Shown piece after piece: positions 48,701 through 61,790 of a stretch of DNA of 64,000 nt (position 1 is the stretch's first letter; every line of letters starts with the position of its first letter). The translations under genes were made by a program, and so were the position numbers. Under the pieces are notes generated by a model that saw nothing but the letters and a program-made list of their open reading frames with translations, had not been told where the DNA came from and searched no databases. Source of the stretch: Phoebastria nigripes (lineage: Eukaryota; Chordata; Aves; Procellariiformes; Diomedeidae). The stretch covers positions 124,001 through 188,000 of the forward strand of contig JAYKAV010001278.1 in the NCBI GenBank assembly GCA_035582835.1. The letters run 5' to 3'.

Positions 48701-51700
48701 TTTTTTCTGAGGTTCAGGCCTAAAATAGTGGTTTATGTTATATGCCTTTTGAGCTGTGCGTTTTCTTGTCAGAATGCGTGAACAGATTATGGTACAGGCA
48801 AACTACGCTGCTAATAATGCATGGGGAAATCACATAGCAGAGCACCGAATGACCCATGTGGTTTCAAATCAGGCTTCACCGATGGCAGCAGAAGTTGTGC
48901 TGTAGAAGTCAGTGGCAGTAAGATGCAGCTCCCATAGGGATGAACTTAAATAAAGGTGCGGTAATATTTTCTCACTTGCAAGCGGTATCTGGTTTGAGGA
49001 GAACTGAATGTAAGATGCTAAGAGATTAGGAGTTTTAAAACTTCTTCTAGTGAGAGCCTGGTAACTGATGCAAAACTTAAGACTACCAGTAATATTTTGC
49101 ATCTGTTGTTATTGTGCTTTCCTTGAAGCACTGTGAAAATATCACTTTGAATTTCCAATTCTCCTGCGCACTGTGGACTAAGCCTGCATGGCAGCGCCTT
49201 ATCTCCTAGGCACTGTGTTGTCAGCCCCTCCAAAAAGTCTGATTTTTTTGGAAGTCACTGAGCATCCTCTCCCAGGCCATCTTAAATATGTATAAAACAG
49301 GTCCCTTCAGAGAGAAGCAATAATCACTGGGAAATCTTAGTCCCTGTACATTTTTAAGACAGTGGCTGCTGCCGGGAGGGAGAGGACACAGCTTCTTCAT
49401 CACGCAGAGCTGTGCCGCAGCTGCTTGGGTGGTACCAGTGTGATGGGGGGGTTCAAGCCTTGTAGCCTGTCCAGAAAAGTCATGCCTGTGGTCTTGTTAC
49501 ATCTTTAGCACTTTGGTTGACTCTTTCTTTCTTTCTTTTGCATGTATTCTTTATCTTTTCTAGCAAGCCACTATTGTTTCTCAGGTTATATCACAAAACA
49601 AAAGCCAAAACTTCTACTCAGAAACTATTTATGCAAAATACTGAGTAGACATAGTTTTCTGCTTCTCACGGTCAGCCTCTGCCTACCTATATTTTTTGGA
49701 TATAAAGCACAGAATATGGCTGAAGGAGAACCTGCGTTAAGGGAGAAGACCTTTCCAGAGCTAGAACAGGTCCTGAAGGGTTTAATTCCACTATGGCACT
49801 TAGGACATGTCGTTACCTTTCTTATTCCTCACACTTCCCCATGAATTACTAGTTACTTTTGGCTTAATAGGAATGTGGTAAGGCAAAGTTAATAATTTTA
49901 GACTCATTATAGCAATGTCGGTCAAACAGAGTAAAAAGAGAGCGTAAGAACACAAATAAGAGGAAAAATTGATTAAGTTCTGTTACTGAACAAGGAACGC
50001 TCTCTTTGAACTTAAGGATTAAGGACTGCAGAATATGGCAAAATATTTGAGAATGTAAATACTTGATACCTAAAGCTGTAGGCATGANAGCTGAGATCTA
50101 GGTGTTTGCGTTTATATTCTGTCACAAGCCTAATCACCCAAGCAAGCAAGTTCTTAAATACTTATTTAACTTTGAAAGCACATGAAAAATTATACTGAAA
50201 TCAGGTAAATTTTGCTGGATTGTGGTCTTATGACTCCAATAGTAAACTTAATTTGAAGGAACCTGAACTTAAACTGGTTTTTTTCTTAAAGAGAGAAAAA
50301 AAAAATTCTTAATCTCAACCCCGTTTCATTCCTCTGTGCGAGTTGTGTATGTGGGGAAAAGTTCAGTGCTTGTTACTCTTCCTAACACTCAGACTATTTT
50401 AGAGCAGACAAAAGAGAAAAGAACCATTGCTGAATGAGACTCTGTTGCCATTGCTTAAGATGGCTCTCATCTTGCTGTAGAAATACATGTGAAAGCAAAA
50501 GAGACAGCTGCGCCAAAGAGCCCAGTAACCCAGAAATTTCCTGTCCCATTCTTTCCTATGGAGAATGCGGGGATTTGGGAGCTCTCAAGACAAACATGCA
50601 TCTATATTCCCATATAAGATGACAGTACAGCTGCCAAGATTGCAAGATGCCACAGAGTCCGTAATTGTTTCTGAGACAAACTGTGCTAGGAATGGATAAT
50701 CCTGCCATTTATTTATACATTAAAAAAATATTTTAAAAAAATTCCCTGTTAGGTTATCCATTACAGTTAAATGGATGCTAGGGTAAACAAACATGATAAT
50801 AGCTAATTCCTAGGCTCTGCAACTGTTTCATTGGGACTGGGATTTTGTGACAGTTTTTGCTGTAGTGCTTTATAATGCTTGCTCACGTGCACCAGAAACA
50901 CCATGAGAAATGACCGATTGGTGAGGGTGGGTGTCGTCTTTTTCTTCTTGTGATGCGCATATAGAGTTACATAAAACTGGAAGTAAACAGTTGTCCATCA
51001 CTCAGGACAAAGATGTTTTTTGCTGATTTCACTTCAGATGCAATTAAAATCAGAGCTGTGATACAGACTGGGATGAACAGTCATAGGAGACCTATAATGT
51101 TACTGATGTAACACAGACTTTCCCGGCAGCTGTGGAAGTTAGAGACTGTATACCTATAGCTTTGCTCTCATTCGGTTTGAGAACTGGCAGGCATCCCATT
51201 TTTTGCCTGCACAGCACTCTGAAGCCGACTGTGGGTTGTCCTCTGCTGCAGCCGCTGCTTCTCCTTGGGAATGTTGCTCTCCAGAAACAGTGCCTCTGCA
51301 CAAACTGACCAATTTACTTTCCACTTTATCTTAGCTCTTAAGCTGTGAAAAGTAACAGCAAGTACAGACAGCCTGTTTCAAAGTGACATTTCCCCTTTTA
51401 CTGTGGAGCGCTAGGACGTTGCTCTCTGGATCCTGACTAGAGATAGAACCTTACATGCAAGATTGACCAGAAGAACTCTCTGAATGCGCCTGAATTGGAC
51501 TAGCCAAGGAAATCCATTGCTCCTTTCTCTTTCTTTCTCTCCCTCCTCCCCCTGCACCTTTTTCCATCGTATGGCAATGGTGGAAAGAAGGAAAGTGAAA
51601 GAAAGGAATAAAAATAAAAGATCAAGGAAGTTGATATGATCAGACTAAGTGACTGCTTTTTCCCATTGTATTTAAAAATCCATGCATTAAAAAATTTTGA

Positions 51701-53227
51701 AAGTGTAGGTCTGCAAACGTGCTTGCTGGCTGCATTGATGTAAACTGAGCTACTCTGTTGTGACGCTGCTGGTATTTCTGCATGAGAATACTCCATCACT
51801 AGCAGGGACCAGTTCAGCAACCAGTTCTGATCAGAGGAAACAGTGTTTTAAATATCACCTTATTAATATCTTGTGCTTGTCTTCACAGGTTTTTTTTTTT
51901 CTTTTCTTTTCTTGGCAATAGATCTGAGATCTGCAGTGTTCTGATTTCTGAAAACATACATATTTTTGTTAAAGAGTATTCAGACTCTACAATGGAACTG
52001 CACTTTCTCTTTCAGAAGTTAAAACCAGTCAACTAGAGTTTTTGTTGGGGAAAAAAAAAATCTTAGGTTCCAGTCTTGCAATTGAATTCATGCAGGATGA
52101 CCTGTAGTATAGTTGGAAATTCCCCTGAAGTTTAGGGAAAAATCTTCATAGACACAAGGATCTGACTGTAAATTCATGACCTTGAAAATGTATGTTTTGT
52201 CACTTACTGTAAGACCACAACTGTAGCCACATGTCTTGATATTTGAAAGGGAATGTGTTAAAAATTCAGTCTTTTTCCTTTAATGGAATATCTAATAATT
52301 GTTTATTTGGAATTAAACATCAGCCTTTCCTCATGTAAGTACTGAGGCAAACACATGTGGTCAGAAAGACCTGATCTTCCAGTATGAGGCAAAGAGGATA
52401 AAGAAATTTGCTTTATATTGGCTTGGGGTCATTTGTATTAGTTGAATTACAACAAAAAAAATCCCTTCTACCATGTCTCCAAGAACCAGGCATGAATCTG
52501 ATAGAGACATCTGTGACTGGAAAATGTGCTACATTCTGGCCAAGTTGTCTCTGCAGAGTGAAATATGGGGTAAGTGAAAGTACTGCCCTGGAAAAGCGAG
52601 TAGTAGTAAAGCTAGACAGTCATGAGAGAGAGGCTTCTCTCTGCTCAGTGATACCTCCTGCCAATGTAGGCCAGTGGAAGAGAGGAGAGGAGAAGAAACA
52701 CTCGGGGATGAAAGGAAAATAAGGAGGAGAGAGAAGAAAATCAAGTAGCAAGTGAGGAACTGCAGAAAACACTATGAAAACAAGACCAAAAATAATGTTT
52801 CTTCAGCATTCAGGTTTTTTTCTTGCATTTCTCACTTACAACACATTGCTAACTCACCCTGATATGTCAGCCAGCCAGTTAGCACCCTGTCCTGGAGTAA
52901 GCTAGCTGACAAAAAGGAGGAGAACGACGCATTTTAAGAATGGCTGAACCGAGCACGGTATCTGTATGCAAAACTATAAGGCCACCTCCAAAGAGCTCAT
53001 TTAGTCTACAAGTTAAACAAGCGTAACTAATATTTTTTCGGATTTATGACGGTTCAAGTCGTCCAGCACAGATTTCCCTCTAACTTGGCAATATATTTCT
53101 GGACAATTCCTCCTGAGCAGGTTAAAATCTGCATTGGTTATTCTGCTTGTTGTAGATTACGTCTGTAGAGACCCTGCTATCTCTTTTGATTTGGGCTGTG
53201 ATGAGGCCAAAAGGATGATCTGGGAAA
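45746..53227 (-). other. Large ZCCHC24 intron between the sauropsid repeat and the CR1 fragment
   Basis: Non-coding. It contains a 12-bp palindrome (48179-48190), a 13-nt poly(T) run (48694-48706), a possible weak MIR near 49770-49850 and an adjoining pyrimidine-rich then purine-rich block at 51517-51607. One N at 50088. No exon recognised. Confidence 0.55.
48179..48190. repeat. 12-bp perfect palindrome CCGGTTAACCGG
   Basis: Exact self-complementary 12-mer with two CpG sites in CpG-poor intron DNA. It resembles the sites bound by dimeric factors (the centre GTTAAC is shared with HNF1-type half-sites), but no role can be claimed. Confidence 0.8.
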
Positions 53228-53436
53228 ATAAAGGCTGGTCAGCCTCCCTTCGGTCCGTGGCAAAACCATGGGGCATGTCCTCTTGGAAGCCACTTCTGGG
53301 TACATGAAGGAGGTCACCGGGAACAGTCAGCATGGATTTACCAAGGGTAAATCATACCTGATTGCCTTCTATGATAAAATAACTGGATCTGTGGATGAGG
53401 GGAGAGCAGTGGGTGTCAATAACTTGACTTGAAGCA
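53228..53436 (+). mobile_element. CR1 LINE fragment, reverse-transcriptase region
   Basis: The plus strand follows chicken-type CR1 ORF2: a segment like RPASLTSVPGK (AAGGCTGGTCAGCCTCCCTT...), then a LLEA-like block, then NSQHGFTKGKSYLIAFYD and GRAVGVNN in place of the usual DVIYLD. Four residues after KSYL are missing relative to the usual TNLV, and frame breaks are needed, so it is dead and 5'/3' truncated. CR1 is the dominant LINE of birds, which supports the avian assignment. Confidence 0.88.
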
Positions 53437-55597
53437 ACCTGTAGACAGGTAGCAATAAAGTGTAGAGATTCAGAAGACTGTTATGAAGGCCAAATAAAAA
53501 CTGGGACTGTTTGGAACACAGCAAGTGAACGAGTACATGACAGAAGTGCAGAGTGGGTAAACTGGAAGTTCTCCTAGCTCTTTTGCGGAGGAAGATGTTA
53601 AACTGAATTAGAAAATAACACACTGAAAAGGTTTAAAGGAAGTATGCGTTATACAATGCATAGTTCCAATCTTTGGCAATCACTGAGACTGAGAACTAAT
53701 TGGATTCAAAACCAGAATCAGGGATTTATGAAGAGTGAGAACAATGAGTTAGGCATGGTAAAAACTCTTCTGCAATTAATAAAAACCATTATTCTGCAGG
53801 ACATGTGGCAACTACAACTCATAAAGTGTATCTTTGTCACACTGTTTTAAGATTTTACATCCACTAGAGGATTTTTTAAAACTTCTTGAAGTATCTGTTC
53901 AGTCATTGTTCTTTACTAAGAGTGATCTCTCTTTTGAGGCTGTTCCTGTCTAATAGTCTGAGAAAAGGTGCTGGGTATCTCCAGGCTTTTGGCAGTGTTG
54001 GCAGAACTTCCACAGCAGTTGTGAATCTGATGGTGGAAGATGATGACGCTATGGAAAGGGTTGGAAGCATGAATCAAGCAACACAGAGTGCAGCATGCCA
54101 TGAGAGTATAGTTGAAAGCAAAAATGGGGTTGTGGAGAACTAATGAAAACCAAGATGCTCATAGGAAGAGGACACTGACAAAGATGCTAGTGTAGGGGGA
54201 GGGACAGAAGAGGATGTAATCAGAATAATAGAGAGAGATCTGAACTTAACTAAAGTGGCATTGAGCTGCAGGCATGCTGCTATTTTAGTCCATCTCCTGG
54301 AACTGCAGGGTTATTTACTGGAAATCTAGCCTGAAAATGCATTCTTTGTGTAATGCTCTAAGTAGGAAGCCACCCCAAGGGATGCGAATTACCAAATACT
54401 GTGACGCGCTGGGGTAGAACATAAACCCAAACAAACCAGGACTCTCAAAGGCCTATAGCTAAATATTTATTTCAGAGTCAATTTAAAAACAGAATTTTCA
54501 TCCAGCAAGAGCACACAGTAATCCTGCAGGTCTAACTTGGCTCCGCTATTTGCTCACGCCGCATTCCCAGCCCGGACAGATTTTAATGTTCAAAGACTTG
54601 GGGTCTGCAGTAGGGTCAGTCCTGTCTGCGTCAGGTAACAGAAAGGGCACTTTTCACAGTACTTAACAGTACAACACCTATTCAACACACATTATGGAAA
54701 CTAATAGTACTATAACCCAAGACTATGAGAAAAATTACATGGAACAGACAGGATTTATAATTTACACTAGATTTACACAGAAGTTTAATAATTAAAATAC
54801 CATTTAATTCTTCAACCTGCCTCAAATTAAGATTCGCTGGAATTCATCCAGTAGTAATGTGGCAAACTTTACCTTTCATGAATTTGAAAGAGACTCTTAC
54901 CACAAATCAGTCTGTTGCTGACAAATTTTTAAACATTTGGATTTCTTTAGGGAAATTTTGTGAATGTTCATTCCTCTCACTGAATGCTTTTGTATTCATG
55001 AATAACCACAAGGACACAAATGCAATTATTTTTTGAGCATGTCATCCTCCTGAATGAATAAATGTCTCATCTTCCTCTGTGAGCACCTATAAAACTGTGG
55101 TGTCTCTGTTATTTTTTTTTTTTTATACCTCACAGAAACTCTGTGTGGTAGATAAAATGCTATGACAGCCTAACAGCTGAATTAAAGTCCTCGGGTACCA
55201 AAGTAAGGAACAGTAGCACACACTTCTATTTGTGTAATTTGGTGTTTATACGTGCAGCATTTTTGCTATAAAAGGCTGATCTTTTTTGGCATAGCAGTTC
55301 AAGGATGAGCAGATTTTATGAATTTAACTGTGGAAGTCTTATCAATTTTCTACATCAAAAATAAAAAGGAAGGAATAGGATCACAGTGAGTTCCCCAAGA
55401 CTGGCTATGAGTTTTTGGTCACATGCTTAATGTGTTTAACTGGTTGCCAAGGAAAGTCAGCTGTAGGTGGCAGAGTTGATAGGTTTCAATAATTTTGATT
55501 CTAAAGAAAGGCTTTAAAAAGGTATGGCTGATAGGATAGTGCATGGAAAAGGTTTCTTGATTAGTCTTATTATAATGAGCTTACACAGACCCAGAGG

Positions 55598-55740
55598 CTG
55601 CTTTACAGAGGTGAATGTCACGATCCCCATTTTACAGAGGAGAATCTGAGGCATGGATGGATGGAAAAGATGTGCAGGGCAGGAGCAGGGCTGGGAGAAG
55701 AACCCAGGTGTCCTGGCTCTGGGCTCAGTTCCTGATTTCG
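55598..55740 (-). repeat. MIR CORE-SINE, minus orientation
   Basis: GATCCCCATTTTACAGAGGA, GAATCTGAGGCATGG, then GGGCTGGGAGAAGAACCCAG and GTGTCCTGGCTCTGGG follow the reverse MIR consensus (CCCCATTTTACAGATGAGGAAACTGAGGC ... GAACCCAGG..CCTG). Good landmark match. Confidence 0.8.
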
Positions 55741-58306
55741 GGCATTGTATGTTTCCTTTTAACAGACAGACATGCAAATGCCTGTCCTGACAAATTGCTT
55801 CTTATGCATATGTTGTCATTATTAATGCAACCCCGAGGCAGGACAATTTAGTGCAAAAAACGATGTTTCTCTAAGTCATGTGGATTTGGGGCCTGATTTA
55901 TTTGCTATGAAGCAATCACTTTTGTCTTCCTGTTAGGAGTGCTGCCACGTGGCCCCTGACACTGCTGACTCACCCCCTCAGGCTCATACACACTGGTAAT
56001 ATTTATTAAATGAAACACTTATGTCAACAATCAATGCTTGGCAGTGGAGAAAACATGACAGGAGATATCTTTAGTATCAAAAGGGTTGTTACACAGCAGG
56101 ATACATGCACTGCTTGAAAGTAGAAGTTTATGGCTGTTGAGCTGGGTCTTTACTGATATGCATCTAGAGAAAAGACCTAGATTATAGAGAAGGGCCAATT
56201 GGTGTGTTACCATCCCAATCTACCCTACTTCTTTAAAGCTCTGCAGATTGTTGTAATGCTCTCTGGAACTACAAGGTTGAGATATAAAATCAGCAGCAAC
56301 TGCAAAAGCACACGTACTGTTTTGCTTACTAGTAAGTATTAGGGCAGTATAAGAAAACGGAGATGTATTGCTTGAACACAAAGAATAAGACACAGATGTG
56401 GCATGCCTATAAACCAAAAGAATTGCAAGCTGAAAGCAAGACAACAGTTGTGGGAAACAGTGGGACTCAAGTGTCCAGTTCCCTAAGGTTCCTTCAGAAA
56501 TTTTAGCGAAGTATGGGAAGTTTATTGCATGTAGCATCACTCTGAGGCCCAGCATCTCTTGGAGGCTTTGTGGGGAATAAGGAGTGCTCAGCTGTCTAAA
56601 AACTAAGAGCTACAGGATTTGGATTGGTATCTGGTTTACAGTCTTGTTCTCTAGTGAAAAAACAAAGGGCCACAAACCACCTCATTACCAACCTTAAAAA
56701 TGGCTGTAGGTGAATTTTCCTCTGGAAGCTCTGCCCTGTGCCATTAACCAACATGACTTCCTGCTCAAAAATCTTTCCTTCCAAGAAGCCATGAAGCAGA
56801 GACCAACTGGAGAGTGAAAAGGCTATTTTAGCTACTTTAGGGCTTGGGTTTCCACTAGGGAAGTGGACTTTCCCAGAGAAATGCTTTGTTTGAAGGGAAA
56901 AAAAAGCCAACAAAAAAACCCCCAACTCATTTGGAATTTTGCCCCCTGGATGCAAAGCTCTTCTGTTCCCATCCTGTCATGCTAAGCTTCAGTTTCTGTT
57001 TTGCAGTCCTTGAGTTACCAAGTGACCAGACTGCAAGCTCTTCCACACATACTCGCATACTCTTCTGTTCTGTTTGCCTCCCACTTTGTTCCACTGGGAT
57101 AAAGAATTATTATTTTGCTGAGAGGGAAGAATGTCAATGATTATGTGCAAGGTGAATTCAGAACCTGCTTACTGAAGGTGCACAACTTAAAGATAAACAT
57201 CCGGTAATTGTAAATCCCAGAACTGCCTTTTTTTCTTGAGCCTGCGCTTGGAATTTGTGGAAGAAATCTCTGGGTGTTCTGATCCAGACTCACTACTCAG
57301 GGCTTTGCTTAGTAAGCATTACAAATATTTAATAGCATCCCGACATTATAAGTGAGCGCAAGCGAGGCAAAACCCAAACCAAAAGATTCAGAGGTGTTTT
57401 GTATAAATAATTAGGAGTGGGCTCAGGATAAAAAAAAAATGAATCCAGAAATATTGAATGCCCAGGAGCTTATGAGCATCCAGGTCCATGGTTTGGATTC
57501 TGTTCCTTTTTATAACTGCAAATCCAGAGTTGGGCTGGGCTCAGACACTGAACAGTTTGCTCAGGCAGGTTCAAAGATTCTCTGGTCTGGAGCTGGGGAT
57601 CCAAATTAGTTCCAAGAATAACTTACATTTACATTTTTTCCCCCTTGTCCTCCAAGGGCCTAAGTGTATTGCTCTTGGCTTATGGAACGTGCACGGACAT
57701 CAAAGGGGATCTTCTATAGTAAGACAATGTGTATCAGACCCTACACAAAAACAGAGAAGAAAAAAGTCCTTTGTATGTTTTGAAACAATGATCTAAATTT
57801 TAGAGCGAATTCTCTGGATGTCACAGGCTGGTGCTGCTTGCTGCTCCACGCTGCAATGAGAAATGAATGAATATCAGGTTATGTTATCCCTATCCTTATT
57901 TACCATATTTCCTGGGTTTCAAACACTATTTCCTGAAGCTAGAAATGTAGCATAAAAGATGGGACAAAATCCAGAAACAACAGTGAAGTTATCAGCTATA
58001 GCTTTCTCTCAACATACCTACACTACTTTGTTCTTTATTCTAATTTTTAGCTCAGCCAGGCTGAGGTGATAGTGGTGAAGTGCAGTGAGACTGCAGAATT
58101 ATTTTTCTTAGCTGCTAAGATATGGTGGATATGTGTTAGGCAGAATATATATTCTTCCAGGCATGTCTCAAAGGGCCTGCTCATAGAAGTGTTTACGTGG
58201 AAACCACAACTCCCTGAGGAAAACAAAATTAGGGAGGAAAATTTCTGTCCACTTGCTAGAATTTGCTATAACCTCTGGCACCAGATTGTGTTCCAAAAAG
58301 AGCTGA

Positions 58307-58327
58307 TTTTTTTTTTTTTTTTTTTTT
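58307..58327. repeat. Poly(T) run, 21 nt
   Basis: Longest homopolymer run in the window. It may be the tail of a minus-oriented retroposon, but no body is recognised beside it. Confidence 0.85.
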
Positions 58328-58662
58328 AATGATACCTTAGAAGCTAGGGGAAGCCATGCATTGAAAGTGCATAGTCCTGTGCTAACCAGGTTTTCAGCTC
58401 GACTGCAAGAGGAGAGTGTTCTTCTGTTGGAATATATCCAACATATCTGTACTCATGTGGAGTATATCTAACTGAAAGAAGATACATAATGGAGGCATTA
58501 AAAAAAAATACTCCTGTGAAGATGCATTTTAGCCAAAGATGCCAGCCACCCCGCTGATATAAGTTGGGGCTACGCAGCTGCTAAGGATGGTTTGCTTAGG
58601 TATCTTTGCACAAGGGAGACCTGAAAAGTTATCCATCCCATTTAGTGTTTTTTTCATGCTGT

Positions 58663-58715
58663 GGAAAGAAAGGAAGAAAGAGAGGCAATCTCTTTTCCTT
58701 TTTCCTTCTCTCTCT
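58663..58715. repeat. Purine tract followed by pyrimidine tract
   Basis: A 23-nt all-purine block (58663-58685) is separated by 3 nt from a 27-nt all-pyrimidine block (58689-58715), so the two can pair imperfectly (AGAGAG with CTCTCT, GAAAGGAAG with CTTTTTCC-like). Simple-sequence in origin. Confidence 0.7.
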
Positions 58716-61600
58716 AGATGATGTGTGTGGGATGAAACAGTTCTCTCTGGAACCAGTAGGAAAGCACAGGCAGGAGCAGATGTTCCTGGGAAGTTCCTGG
58801 ATTTTAGGGAAGTGGAAAGGCCTGGGGCATCTAATGTCTCCCCATCCCTACTAGTGAAATGGCCAATAGAAGAGGAAATGAGAGATTGAGCAAAGCCGCA
58901 TACTGGTAGAACAACGTTGGCATGATAGCAGTGATAGTAATTTCAAATAGTTAGTGGGCAGCAACTGGCTTGCTTGCAGTTACACACATTATAACAGCTG
59001 GCATTTTAGAACATGGCCTACAAAATACACTAAAATGGTGAGTCACCTCAAATTTCACTTGGACATTTTACATGTCTATGTGCACTCATGGCAGGTTGTT
59101 TGCCGTCTCCCATTTCCCCTCTGCTACAACAACAGAGCCCAGTTCAATTTACCTGATTAATAAATTTACATACTTTCACATCCAAAGTGATGGAAAAAGG
59201 CTAAAAGTCTACTATAAAAACAGAACTAAACTGAGATTTCTCTCCTGAGGGCCCAACGAACATGCTGCGAACAGTACATCTCACCACCGCTTAGCCTGCT
59301 AATCTTCCAGGGCTCTGAAACCTGAGACTTGGTAAGCTACAGTGAGATTTAGAGCCTGTGTGTTGAACACGGCTTAGCTCCGGTAGAACGACCTGCTCTC
59401 CTGAAGCTGATCCTTTCTCTCCTGGTTTTAATAAATTTTCAGTTCTAATCACAATTAGAGCCCTCTTTTTCTTCCTGTCAGGTTCTCCCCCTTGACACAC
59501 CCAGATTAGTTTTACTTCTTAAAGCCTGGGAATACACAGGCATATCTATATCTCTAGACAGATGGGAAAGAAAAAGCCCAAGTAATAAAGCCCAAATCCA
59601 GCTTGAAAGCTCAATTTCAACCAAAACAGTGGTTTAGCCTTTTATAATGAGACCCTTAAGTAAGAAAATTTAAATCAAGATGAGAGCCGTTGTTCCTATT
59701 TTGTAAGAACTCATATAAATAACTTCAGTAGAGGTTCCATGCTTGCAGATAGTTTTAAAAAATTTCAAGACAGTATCCTTCCTTCAGGTCACGGCACAAA
59801 AGATAAATGAGTCTAACCTAAATATTGGTAGGAGAGCAACCTTTCTTTATCTGGCTGCTAGAATCATTATAATGAAAAAGAGAACCCAAAAAAGTCCTCA
59901 TTATATGAAAGAAACATTGCAGAGTGCTGTTTCCTGGAGCTGGCTTTAAACCAGAATCTCTTGTGGGGGTGAGACTTTAAGAATTCCTTTAAACATGACT
60001 TGGATCGCGAGGCATCTGCAGAGCATTACTGCTCAGATCCCTGGACCACCACTTCTGCGTATGGATAGCTTCAATGAATATATTAGCTTTTTGAGGGTTT
60101 TCTTTTCCCCTGATTCAATGTTGTACCATCCTCTCTTCACCAAGGGAGTGGTTTCCTCATTTGTGATGTGGTAGCTTTTGCCAGTTTTGGAAATTCCAGC
60201 TTGAAAAAAAAAAAACGCATCAGCATCTACAACATGTTGTTATAATTATGTCTGAACCAAAAATCGTTTGCATTATCTAGTCAGAGGGAAGTTCCTACTC
60301 TGATCTATGACTGAACTTTACAACTTGACTGGCCTGCTTTTTTGCATTGCTTTTTTATGCTAAGAGTTTCTAGGGAAAAATAAAAGCTACCTGACATGGG
60401 ATAAATGTTCATGGAGCTAACTGCATGTAAATGGGTATTAGCAATTTATTTAAATGCATTTTCAGACCTGACTCGGCCCCAGAAAAAGGAGGCATTAAGC
60501 TGCCCACACCACCACGTTCATCTGCAAGTTTGCAAGCAGGCTTCCTTTCCCAGGGTGGCCGCACGAGCTATGGAAAGAATTCCCTGGCTGGCAGCAGCCT
60601 GGAAGGCAGCAGGAAAACACAGACCAGAGCCACTGTCGGCCGCACGGCCCCTGCAAGGCCCATTCGGCGCAGAGATAAAGTTCAGTGCCGTGTGGTTTCG
60701 CAACCAGGTTCACAGTGGGGACTGCCGTTGTTTACTTTAGGGGATGATGGAGGCGTGCAAGGGAGAAGGGAGTCACTCCACCATGTGCTGCCAACTGCTC
60801 GACACCCCGCTGCAGCCCTGTTCATATGATTTATGCAGCTGCTGGATGGGGTCTGGTTTCAGGGGATGTGAGCTGCAGGAGCAGGTGGGGCTCCCAGGCA
60901 AGGACTCTAGACCCAGGACAAAACAGAAAGAGAAATCTGTCCTCTTCCCAGGGTGGTGAGGGGTCTGACAAGGAAGTACTTTGTGAGCTTAACTTTCCCC
61001 AATGACACCAGCCTCAAGGATCCCTGCAAAGCCACCTGCCACTTCCAGGGTAATAGGAGCCTGGGTAAAAATGCAGGAGAACTAGCCCAAAGTATAAGAG
61101 CAAATGTTGTTGCACTGCTCAACATCAAAGGTAATTACTGCAGTAATTTTTCTGTGTGCTAGAAGTTCTTTGTTTGGGTCTGTGTACATGCACATCTTTT
61201 CAACTCATCAACTCTGACATGCAGCACTTGCCAAGCTAGGTTTTTATATCACCTCCCACGTTAACTGTGGCATAAAGAGGGACAGGATGCTCTTTATTTA
61301 CCGCCATTCTGGGGATTCTTCTCCAGGGCTTGCTATTGATGTTTTTACAATTTAAAGTAATTTGTAATTTAAAGCCACAATACCCAGCCAATGATAACAA
61401 CAGTTCTCCTATTGAGCTCTGTGGAAGTTCACATCCTCCGCTTTGTATTCCCCCTCTCCCCTTCCTGCACTTGATGCATTTTGCCAGTAGGCTGCTATCA
61501 GCTGTAATTTTCAAAGAACAGAAGCTTCTGTGATATTCATTTCAAATGCTGTTTTTACACTGAAGTGTGTGCATAGGGGAGATCATTCTGGGGCAAAAGC

Positions 61601-61790
61601 TTTGTGGTTGAGGACAGGGCTGGGAAGGGCTGCCTTACTGGGAGATGCCTGGGACTGAACCTGGCTTATCAGTTCTTGCCTTACTCCTCTGCATGCCACT
61701 TAATAGTCTGTGGCAGGGACGATGCGCTGCCCACCTCAGGCAGGGGCTGTGATGAAGATTAATGCAGATGGAAAGCCCTGTGCCTCAGTT
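61601..61790 (+). repeat. Possible decayed MIR, plus orientation
   Basis: GTTGAGGACAGGGCTGGGAA, GGGACTGAACCTGGC, CTGCCCACCTCAGGCAGGGG and CTGTGATGAAGATTAATGCA resemble the head and the tail (CTACCTCA...TTGTGAGGATTAAATG) of a MIR. The core is poorly kept, so this is tentative. Confidence 0.38.
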
